Positions 1 through 5,331 of a DNA stretch of 5,331 nt are shown here, piece after piece. The notes below the pieces were generated by a model. The model was not told the DNA's origin. It did no database searches and was given only the letters and a program-made list of their open reading frames with translations. How positions within the stretch are numbered: position 1 is the stretch's first letter; each line of letters begins with the position of its first letter. Origin of the DNA: Pseudobutyrivibrio sp. Lineage in GTDB: Bacteria > Bacillota > Clostridia > Lachnospirales > Lachnospiraceae. A program made the position numbers and the translations under genes. The stretch lies in the NCBI GenBank assembly GCA_017557715.1, contig JAFYYE010000090.1, positions 1-5,331 of the forward strand. The letters are read 5' to 3'.

Positions 1-1487
1 AAGATAATCAGGATAAGCTAAAGGGATTCTTTATCACTCATGGTCACGAAGACCATATTGGTGCAATTCCTTACGTATTTAAGGAACTTAACGTATGCCC
101 AATTTATTCTACAAAGCTTACTAACGGCCTTATTGAGCATAAGCTTGAAGAACACAAGATGCTTACAAAGGTTAAACGTAAGGTGGTAAAGTACGGTACT
201 CATATTAATGCTGGTGAGTTTAGAGTCGAATTCATTCGTACAAATCACAGTATTCAGGATGCGGCTGCACTTGCTATCTATTCACCTGCAGGTATTGTTG
301 TTCACACAGGCGATTTTAAGGTTGATTACACACCTGTTTATGGTGATCCAATCGATTTACAGCGTCTTGGTGAAATCGGAAAGAAGGGCGTACTTGCGCT
401 TATGTGTGATTCTACAAATGCAGAGCGCCCTGGTTTTACTGCTTCTGAGAAGACAGTTGGTAAGACTATCGATTCTATTTTTGCAGACAACACAACAAGC
501 CGTATTATTATTGCTACATTCGCATCGAATGTTGACCGTGTACAGCAGATTATCAATTCTGCAGACAAATATGGACGTAAGGTATGTGTAGAAGGTCGTT
601 CAATGGTTAACACTATTGATACAGCTCAGAAGCTTGGATATCTTCACATTCCAGACAATACACTTATCGATATCGAGTCACTTAAGGCATACCCAGATGA
701 GAAGATTGTACTTGTTACAACAGGTTCTCAGGGTGAGTCTATGGCTGCTTTATCTCGTATGGCTAACGGTACTCACAAGAAGGTACAGATTAAGCCAGGC
801 GATATGATTGTATTCTCATCTCATCCAATTCCTGGAAATGAGAAGGCTGTATCAAATGTTATCAATGATTTGACTATGCGTGGCGCCCAGATTGTTATGC
901 AGGATGTTCATGTTTCAGGACATGCTTGCGCTGAGGAGATTAAACTTATTTATTCTCTTGTGCGTCCACAGTTTTCAATTCCAGTCCATGGTGAGTTTAA
1001 GCATCTTACAGCTCAGGCTCGTATTGCTGAATCACTTGGTTGGGATCATGACCATATCAAGATTATTCGTTCAGGTGATGTTCTTGAGCTTGGCGATAAT
1101 TATTCAAAGGTTACTGGTCATGTTCACACTGGAGCCATCATGGTTGATGGTATCGGTGTTGGTGATGTTGGAAACATTGTTCTTAGAGACAGACAGAAGC
1201 TTGCAGAGGATGGAATTATTATCGTTGTTCTTACATTAGACAGCGCATCGGGTACTGTTCTTGCAGGTCCTGATATTGTTTCACGAGGATTTGTTTACGT
1301 TAGAGATTCTGAAGACTTAATGGAAAGTGCTCGTGCAGTTCTTTCTGATACAATGGATGTTCTTCAGGAAAAGAATATTACAGATTGGAACAAGATTAAG
1401 TCAGATATCAGAGACAACCTTTCTGATTTCGTATGGCATGAGACACAGAGACGTCCTATGATTATTCCAATCATTATGGAAGTTTAA
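1..1487 (+). CDS. rnj: Ribonuclease J, 5'-truncated by window edge
   Basis: RNase J is a cytoplasmic Zn-dependent metallo-beta-lactamase/beta-CASP nuclease with 5'-3' exonuclease and endonuclease activity in mRNA decay and rRNA maturation. The frame is open from base 3 and gives 494 residues. Visible in order (fragment numbering): HGHEDHIGA at 13-21 (metal ligands H13, H15, D17, H18), NHSI with H82, GDFK with D104, DSTNAERPG, beta-CASP segments including SSHPIPGNE, HVSGHA (second His H307), PVHGE (H329), and a C-terminal domain ending RRPMIIPIIMEV. Aligned by memory to B. subtilis RNase J1 (555 aa; H74/H76/D78/H79, H142, D164, H368, H390), the offset is a constant 60-61 residues, so only about 60 N-terminal residues are missing and there is no internal indel. 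All catalytic ligands are intact. Arginine codons are mostly CGT (14 of 22), suggesting high expression. It is probably the first visible gene of the unit; its promoter and start lie outside the window. Confidence 0.96.
   Translation, partial: DNQDKLKGFFITHGHEDHIGAIPYVFKELNVCPIYSTKLTNGLIEHKLEEHKMLTKVKRKVVKYGTHINAGEFRVEFIRTNHSIQDAAALAIYSPAGIVVHTGDFKVDYTPVYGDPIDLQRLGEIGKKGVLALMCDSTNAERPGFTASEKTVGKTIDSIFADNTTSRIIIATFASNVDRVQQIINSADKYGRKVCVEGRSMVNTIDTAQKLGYLHIPDNTLIDIESLKAYPDEKIVLVTTGSQGESMAALSRMANGTHKKVQIKPGDMIVFSSHPIPGNEKAVSNVINDLTMRGAQIVMQDVHVSGHACAEEIKLIYSLVRPQFSIPVHGEFKHLTAQARIAESLGWDHDHIKIIRSGDVLELGDNYSKVTGHVHTGAIMVDGIGVGDVGNIVLRDRQKLAEDGIIIVVLTLDSASGTVLAGPDIVSRGFVYVRDSEDLMESARAVLSDTMDVLQEKNITDWNKIKSDIRDNLSDFVWHETQRRPMIIPIIMEV
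1478..1482 (+). promoter_or_regulatory. Probable ribosome binding site of trmR inside the rnj 3' end
   Basis: GGAAG lies 6 nt before the ATG at 1489, inside the last codons of the RNase J gene. It is a weak match to the anti-Shine-Dalgarno sequence. With only one base between the rnj stop and this start, re-initiation by ribosomes finishing rnj (TAAAATG) is a plausible extra mechanism. This is inference from spacing. Confidence 0.5.
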
Positions 1488-1488
1488 A

Positions 1489-2136
1489 ATGATAGTTGAT
1501 GAAAGATACACTACTTACCTTAATAGCCTTTATCCGGAACTTAGCCCTGTGTTAAAGGATATTCAAAGGGAAGCGCTTGAAAGTTACGTTCCAATAATCA
1601 GGCATGAGACTGTAAATTTACTTCAGCTTCTTGTAAAAATGAATAAGCCTAAGAGGATTTTAGAGGTTGGTGCTGCTGTTGGTTTTTCGGCAAATGTTAT
1701 TGCTGAGGCAGCTGGCGATGATGCTGTTATTACAACTATCGAAAATTACGAACCTAGAATTCCTATCGCAAATGCGAATTTTAAAAGAACAGGAAGAGAC
1801 AAGCAAATCACTTTATTAGAAGGTGATGCTATGGAAATCCTTCCTACTCTTGAAGGTCCATTTGATTTTATCTTTATGGATGCTGCAAAAGGTCAATACA
1901 TAAATTTTTGGCCAGAGATAAAAAGGCTTATTGCTGATGATGGTATAATTGTTACAGATAATGTATTACAGGATGGGGATATTATTGAGTCCAGGTACGC
2001 AATTACAAGACGTAATCGTACCATTCATAAGCGAATGAGAGATTATCTCTATGAGCTGACTCACGATGAAGGTTTTACTACTACAATTCTTCCTTTGGGA
2101 GATGGAGTTAGTATCAGCGTGAAAGGAAAGAAATGA
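1489..2136 (+). CDS. trmR: SAM-dependent O-methyltransferase, likely tRNA 5-hydroxyuridine methyltransferase TrmR (YrrM)
   Basis: This 215-residue class I O-methyltransferase matches the COMT-like family (PF01596) in length. It has the SAM motif EVGAAVGFS at 59-67, the acidic ribose-binding E85 after TTI, EGDA at 111-114, FMDAAKGQY at 129-137 and DNVLQDGD at 157-164. D131, D157 and N158 are in the positions of the divalent-metal ligands of this family. A basic stretch TRRNRTIHKRMR (173-184) could help bind RNA. In B. subtilis the homologue YrrM/TrmR transfers methyl from SAM to 5-hydroxyuridine 34 of tRNA, giving mo5U. Assignment to TrmR rather than a small-molecule (caffeoyl-CoA-type) methyltransferase rests mainly on the overlapping downstream TrhP-type gene, the same neighbour pair as in B. 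subtilis. Arginine codons are AGA/AGG-rich (11 of 14), unlike the preceding gene. The ATG at 1489 is chosen because it directly follows the rnj stop. Confidence 0.87.
   Translation: MIVDERYTTYLNSLYPELSPVLKDIQREALESYVPIIRHETVNLLQLLVKMNKPKRILEVGAAVGFSANVIAEAAGDDAVITTIENYEPRIPIANANFKRTGRDKQITLLEGDAMEILPTLEGPFDFIFMDAAKGQYINFWPEIKRLIADDGIIVTDNVLQDGDIIESRYAITRRNRTIHKRMRDYLYELTHDEGFTTTILPLGDGVSISVKGKK
2122..2127 (+). promoter_or_regulatory. Ribosome binding site of trhP within trmR
   Basis: AAAGGA lies 5 nt before the ATG at 2133, inside the final codons of trmR. Together with the ATGA stop/start overlap at 2133-2136 it supports coupled translation of the methyltransferase and the U32 protein. Confidence 0.6.
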
Positions 2137-3359
2137 GAGAAACAGAATTATTAGTTCCTGCAAGCAGTCTTGAGGTACTTAAGGTTGCTGTTATTTACGG
2201 AGCAGATGCAGTTTTTATTGGTGGAGAAGTTTTCGGTCTTAGAGCAAAGGCAAAAAACTTTTCTAAAGAAGATATGATTGAAGGCGTGAAATTTGCTCAC
2301 GAACATGGAGTAAAGGTTCACGTTACAGTAAATATTTTAGCTCACAATGACGACCTTGAAGGTGTTAGAGAATATTTAAAGGAGCTTAAGGAAATTGGTC
2401 CTGATGCTCTTATTATTGCAGATCCAGCTATTTTTATGATGGCTAAAGAGATTTGTCCTGAAATTGAGCGTCATGTCAGCACACAGGCCAACAACACTAA
2501 TTACGGTACATACAAGTTCTGGTATGATCTTGGTGCAAAGAGAGTTGTTTCAGCCAGAGAGCTTTCATTGGCAGAAATCAAAGAGATTAGAGCTAACATT
2601 CCTGATGATTTAGAAATCGAATCATTCATTCACGGTGCAATGTGCATATCTTATTCAGGTAGATGTCTTCTTTCTAATTACTTTACAGGAAGGGATGCAA
2701 ATCAGGGAGCATGTACTCATCCTTGCAGATGGAAGTATGCTGTTGTTGAAGAACAGCGTCCAGGAGAGTATTTCCCTGTATATGAGAATGAGAGAGGAAC
2801 ATACATCTTCAATTCAAAGGATTTATGTATGATTGAGCATATTCCTGATCTGATTGAAGCTGGTATTGATAGCTTTAAGATTGAAGGTCGTATGAAGACT
2901 GCTCTTTATGTTGCTACTGTTGCTCGTACATATCGCAAGGCGATTGATGATTACAAAGAATCACCTGCAAAATATGAGGCAAACCTTGATTGGTACAAAG
3001 AGCAGATTTCAGCATGTACATATCGTCAGTTTACAACTGGTTTCTACTATGGCAAGCCATCTGAGGAATCTCAGATTTATGATAATAATACATACAACAT
3101 TGGATACACATATCTCGGCATTTGTGGAGCTCCTGATAACGAAGGTTTTGTGGAGATTGAGCAGAGAAATAAATTTTCAGTGGGTGAAACTATTGAAATT
3201 ATGAAGCCAAACGGAGATAATGTAGAAGTAGAAGTTTTAGGAATTAAGAATGAGGCTGGTGAAGATATGGATAGTTGTCCACATCCAAAGCAGAAGCTCT
3301 TCATAAAGCTTAGCACTACACCAGATGAGTTTGATATTCTTAGAAGAAAAGAAGACTAG
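2133..3359 (+). CDS. trhP: U32 family protein, likely prephenate-dependent tRNA uridine hydroxylase TrhP (YegQ/YrrO type)
   Basis: This 408-residue protein is a clear U32 'collagenase-like peptidase' family member. The family signature is present exactly at 163-181 (E163, F165, G168, C171, G176, C178, S181). C171, C178, C194 and C232 reproduce the four-cysteine set that binds a 4Fe-4S cluster in related U32 proteins such as UbiU. KIEGRMK (249-255) is another family hallmark, and residues ~322-402 form the U32 C-terminal domain. No signal peptide or membrane segment is visible, so it should be cytoplasmic. Members named peptidases are mostly RNA or quinone hydroxylation proteins. YegQ (TrhP) in E. 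coli and YrrN/YrrO in B. subtilis make ho5U34 in tRNA, with prephenate required. The length is close to YrrO and YegQ. The 4-nt overlap with trmR supports this role, because its product is TrmR's substrate. Only one copy lies here, against two adjacent in B. subtilis. RlhA (23S rRNA) is a paralogue but is larger. A true protease is unlikely. Confidence 0.88.
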   Translation: MRETELLVPASSLEVLKVAVIYGADAVFIGGEVFGLRAKAKNFSKEDMIEGVKFAHEHGVKVHVTVNILAHNDDLEGVREYLKELKEIGPDALIIADPAIFMMAKEICPEIERHVSTQANNTNYGTYKFWYDLGAKRVVSARELSLAEIKEIRANIPDDLEIESFIHGAMCISYSGRCLLSNYFTGRDANQGACTHPCRWKYAVVEEQRPGEYFPVYENERGTYIFNSKDLCMIEHIPDLIEAGIDSFKIEGRMKTALYVATVARTYRKAIDDYKESPAKYEANLDWYKEQISACTYRQFTTGFYYGKPSEESQIYDNNTYNIGYTYLGICGAPDNEGFVEIEQRNKFSVGETIEIMKPNGDNVEVEVLGIKNEAGEDMDSCPHPKQKLFIKLSTTPDEFDILRRKED

Positions 3360-3368
3360 GCAGAAAGT

Positions 3369-3373
3369 AGGAG
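3369..3373 (+). promoter_or_regulatory. Ribosome binding site of the lactonase-family gene
   Basis: AGGAG lies 6 nt before the ATG at 3380 and occupies most of the 20-nt gap after trhP. It decides the start codon. The gap is too short to hold a promoter, so this gene is expected to be co-transcribed with the genes before it. Confidence 0.8.
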
Positions 3374-3379
3374 AATACA

Positions 3380-4432
3380 ATGGCAGAAAAATATGTTGCG
3401 TATGTAGGTACTTATACTCATGAAACAAGTGTTGGTATCTATGTATATGATGTTAATCCAGATACAGGAGTACTTACAGAGCAGAGTGTTGCTCCAATCA
3501 ATAATCCATCAGATATTATCAATTCTCATGACAATAAGTTCCTTTATTCAATTGCGGATGAAGGTGTTGCCGCTTTCAAGATTCTTGAAAATGGTGATCT
3601 TGAGAAGATGAATCAGGAATGGGTTGGAGGAATGCGAGGCTGCAACCTTTGCGTTGATTCTCAGAATAGATATTTATTCGTAGCAGGCTATCATGATGGT
3701 CGTGTTACAATGATGAAGCTTAACGAAGACGGAAGCATTGCTGGTATTGCTGATGGTATCTTCCATCAGGGAATTGGTAAGTCAGTTGCTGACAGACCAC
3801 TTTACCCACATTGTACATGTGTTGAGCTTACACCTGATGAAAGATTCTTGTGTGTAGTAGAAAATGGTCTTCATCAGATTAAGATTTACGAAGTTGATTA
3901 CGAGGCAGGAAAGCTTCGCCTTGCTGATATCGTTAGATGTACAATGGGCTCAGCTCCACTTAGAATGAAGTTTTCTAACGATGGTCAGTATGCATATGTA
4001 ATCACAGAGATGTCAAACGAAATTCTCGTTTACGATTACCATATTATCGGAGATCATCCTGATTTTGAAAATATCCAGACAGTTTCATTATTAGTCGGTG
4101 TAGATGAGGAAATCTCTACAGGCACTAATATTAAGTTTGGAGAAGATGAGAACTTCTTATATGCAAGTGTTGATGGTCTCAACGCTGTATGCATGTATAA
4201 GAGAAATCCAAAGTCTGGAAAGATTGAATATTTCTCTCATAACTTTATCAGTGGTGATTATCCAAAGAGCTTTGCAGTTCTTCCAAAGGATAAGTATTTT
4301 GTTTCACTTAATCATGATACAAATGAAATCCGAAGCTTTACAATTGACAAGGAGGCTGGACATTCTCTTATGCAGAATCCACCTATTAAGATTGCTAAGC
4401 CAAACAGCATTGTTGTTGTAAAGATTAAATAA
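3380..4432 (+). CDS. Lactonase-family seven-bladed beta-propeller protein, substrate unknown
   Basis: This 350-residue protein belongs to the lactonase family (PF10282), which includes E. coli 6-phosphogluconolactonase YbhE/Pgl and fungal muconate-cyclising enzymes. Seven propeller blades can be read as repeated 'Y/F-L-Y/F-V ... V-x-V/I-Y' strand pairs starting near residues 5, 54, 98, 156, 204, 259 and 306. There is no signal peptide, so it should be cytoplasmic. H144 (YPHC) matches the conserved His and E210 (ITE) the conserved Glu of the family. The arginine usually found in GPRH, 16 residues before that Glu, is here L194 (with R195 next to it), and the arginine of the usual NRG motif is H312 in SLNHD. 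Pgl activity (pentose phosphate pathway) therefore should not be assumed. It may act on another lactone or have a binding role. It sits 20 nt after trhP and is the last gene before the terminator; the context gives no functional clue. Fold confidence is high, function low. Confidence 0.85.
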   Translation: MAEKYVAYVGTYTHETSVGIYVYDVNPDTGVLTEQSVAPINNPSDIINSHDNKFLYSIADEGVAAFKILENGDLEKMNQEWVGGMRGCNLCVDSQNRYLFVAGYHDGRVTMMKLNEDGSIAGIADGIFHQGIGKSVADRPLYPHCTCVELTPDERFLCVVENGLHQIKIYEVDYEAGKLRLADIVRCTMGSAPLRMKFSNDGQYAYVITEMSNEILVYDYHIIGDHPDFENIQTVSLLVGVDEEISTGTNIKFGEDENFLYASVDGLNAVCMYKRNPKSGKIEYFSHNFISGDYPKSFAVLPKDKYFVSLNHDTNEIRSFTIDKEAGHSLMQNPPIKIAKPNSIVVVKIK

Positions 4433-4440
4433 GACGTTTT

Positions 4441-4471
4441 GGGGCTGTTAGGCACAGCCCCTTTCTTTTTT
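4441..4471 (+). terminator. Intrinsic (Rho-independent) terminator after the lactonase gene
   Basis: GGGGCTGT (4441-4448) pairs perfectly with ACAGCCCC (4454-4461) around a 5-nt loop (TAGGC). It is followed directly by a T-tract broken by one C (4462-4471). The stem begins 8 nt after the lactonase stop. No matching A-run precedes the stem, so it should work only on + strand transcription. It closes the rnj-trmR-trhP-lactonase unit. It also sits immediately upstream of the aroC ribosome binding site, so it may act as a control point for aroC. Confidence 0.93.
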
Positions 4472-4475
4472 GCAT

Positions 4476-4481
4476 AGGAGG
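4476..4481 (+). promoter_or_regulatory. Strong ribosome binding site of aroC
   Basis: AGGAGG lies 6 nt before the ATG at 4488 and begins only 4 nt after the terminator T-tract. It is the best Shine-Dalgarno match in the window and fixes the aroC start. GGAGGG (4477-4482) could pair weakly with CCCTTT (4459-4464, three G-C, one A-U, two G-U), which is part of the terminator 3' arm and tail. Confidence 0.88.
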
Positions 4482-4487
4482 GCATAT

Positions 4488-5331
4488 ATGGCAGGTTCAA
4501 CTTTTGGTAACAGGATTTCAATAACTACATGGGGTGAGTCTCATGGAGCGGCACTTGGTGTTGTTGTAGATGGTTTCCCAGCTGGTCTCAAGCTTTGCGC
4601 TGAAGATATCCAAAGATATTTGGATAGAAGAAAGCCGGGACAGTCAAAGTTTACTACAGCCAGAGCTGAAGGTGATGAGGTTGAAATTCTTTCGGGCGTA
4701 TTTGAAGGACACACTACTGGAACACCAATATCTCTTATGGTTAGGAATAAGGATCAGCATTCAACGGATTACGGTGATATTGCTACAGCATTTAGACCGG
4801 GACATGCTGATTATGGATTTTACGAGAAATTTGGCAGAAGAGATTATCGCGGTGGCGGACGTTCTTCAGGCCGAGAGACTATAGGTCGTGTGGCAGCTGG
4901 TGCTATTTGCGCTAAGTTACTTAAAGAATTAGGAATCGAAGTATTTGCCTATACAAAATCTATTGGAGATATCACAATTTCGGATTTTGAATTAGGATAT
5001 CGTGATCAAAATCCACTTGCTATGCCTGATTCAAAGGCAGCAGATGAGGCTGCTGATTTCTTAGCTGCCTGCATGCTTAATAATGATAGTGCAGGTGGTG
5101 TTATTGAGTGTGTTATTACTGGCGTTCCTGCTGGAATTGGTGAGCCAGTTTTTGATAAGCTTGATGCCAAGCTTGCACAGGCAGTGGTTTCTATTGGCGC
5201 TGTTAAGGGTGTTGAAATAGGTGATGGCTTTAAGGCATCAAAAAATGTTGGTAGTCTTAATAATGACGCCTATGCGATGGGCTGTGATAAGGTTGTTAAA
5301 ACCTCAAATCATAGCGGTGGTATTTTGGGTG
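4488..5331 (+). CDS. aroC: Chorismate synthase, 3'-truncated by window edge
   Basis: Chorismate synthase is a cytoplasmic enzyme that uses reduced FMN to convert 5-enolpyruvylshikimate-3-phosphate to chorismate, the last step of the shikimate pathway. Visible are 281 residues of a family usually ~360-390 long, open to the window end. The first family signature is complete at 16-31 (GESHG at 16-20, with catalytic-site H19). RRKPGQS lies at 47-53, RPGHADY at 103-109 with the conserved H106, and RDYRGGGRSSGRET at 118-131 contains the second signature. The segment from ~204 (GGVIECVITGVPAGIGEP) through GAVKGVEIGDGF to NHSGGILG is also typical. No frameshift or missing key residue is seen in the visible part. 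The start is supported by the AGGAGG site. It is preceded by a terminator rather than a promoter, so its transcription is unresolved. Chorismate also feeds prephenate, the co-substrate linked to TrhP-type tRNA hydroxylation encoded upstream. Confidence 0.98.
   Translation, partial: MAGSTFGNRISITTWGESHGAALGVVVDGFPAGLKLCAEDIQRYLDRRKPGQSKFTTARAEGDEVEILSGVFEGHTTGTPISLMVRNKDQHSTDYGDIATAFRPGHADYGFYEKFGRRDYRGGGRSSGRETIGRVAAGAICAKLLKELGIEVFAYTKSIGDITISDFELGYRDQNPLAMPDSKAADEAADFLAACMLNNDSAGGVIECVITGVPAGIGEPVFDKLDAKLAQAVVSIGAVKGVEIGDGFKASKNVGSLNNDAYAMGCDKVVKTSNHSGGILG

Noticed and set aside
208..1239. Overlapping + strand open frames at 208-591, 616-807 and 880-1239
   Set aside because: They lie inside the RNase J gene in another frame, give low-complexity Leu/Ser/Arg-rich products, and lack ribosome binding sites.
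159..1487. ATG at 159 as the true start of RNase J
   Set aside because: The same frame is open back to base 3 and encodes the essential HGHEDH metal-binding motif upstream of this ATG, so 159 is an internal methionine.
2133..3359. Annotation of the U32 protein as a collagenase or virulence protease
   Set aside because: The family name is historical. The Fe-S-type cysteine set, cytoplasmic character and overlap with trmR fit a tRNA hydroxylation role better.
4344..4378. Perfect -35-like TTGACA (4344-4349) inside the lactonase gene, a candidate internal aroC promoter
   Set aside because: At 17-18 nt spacing the -10 candidates (CTTATG, TTATGC) match the consensus poorly, and the better CAGAAT is 23 nt away. 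The hexamer also encodes part of an ordinary I-D-K stretch. It would still need read-through of the terminator.
3077..4521. Antisense open frames (3077-3316, 3237-3428, 4312-4521)
   Set aside because: They are complementary-strand shadows of trhP, the lactonase gene and aroC. One crosses the terminator. None has a recognisable domain or its own promoter.
4570..4884. + strand open frame inside aroC
   Set aside because: The aroC frame from 4488 is uninterrupted and carries full chorismate synthase signatures, so this one is an out-of-frame shadow.
1..5331. CRISPR arrays, insertion sequences, tRNA genes, phage or toxin-antitoxin modules
   Set aside because: Both strands were read. The only non-coding stretches are 1, 20 and 55 nt long and no repeat array or inverted-repeat-bounded element was seen.

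Overview
The window (5331 bp, fairly AT-rich) comes from a Gram-positive Firmicute, most likely a Clostridia member of the Lachnospiraceae type. The reasons are an RNase J gene, strong AGGAG-type ribosome binding sites with short spacers, frequent AGA/CTT/ATT codons, and protein sequences that resemble clostridial versions. The genus cannot be fixed from the sequence alone. All supported genes are on the + strand, coding density is about 98%, and no mobile element, CRISPR array, tRNA or rRNA was seen.

Layout: (1) 1-1487, ribonuclease J with the first ~60 residues cut off by the window edge. (2) 1489-2136, a SAM-dependent O-methyltransferase of the TrmR/YrrM type, starting one base after the RNase J stop. 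(3) 2133-3359, a U32 'peptidase' family protein of the TrhP/YegQ/YrrO type, overlapping the previous stop by ATGA. (4) 3380-4432, a seven-bladed beta-propeller protein of the lactonase (PF10282) family. (5) 4441-4471, a strong intrinsic terminator. (6) 4488 to the window end, chorismate synthase AroC, missing its C-terminal quarter.

How the genes work together: genes 1-4 look like one transcription unit (gaps of 1, -4 and 20 nt) closed by the terminator. The central pair is a recognisable two-step tRNA pathway. TrhP-type proteins hydroxylate wobble uridine 34 to ho5U in a prephenate-dependent way, and TrmR methylates it to mo5U, which broadens codon reading. RNase J is the 5' exo/endonuclease of mRNA decay and rRNA maturation, so the unit groups RNA turnover with decoding. 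The lactonase-fold protein has no evident link to this, and its active-site arginines appear substituted. AroC makes chorismate, the precursor of prephenate, so it is metabolically upstream of the TrhP step. This adjacency is suggestive only, because a terminator separates the two.

The most unusual structural point is that only 16 nt separate the terminator T-tract from the aroC start. No promoter fits there, so aroC must be read through the terminator or be driven from inside the lactonase gene. Nothing in the window amounts to a clearly new system. It is mostly conserved housekeeping DNA with a few contextual oddities.
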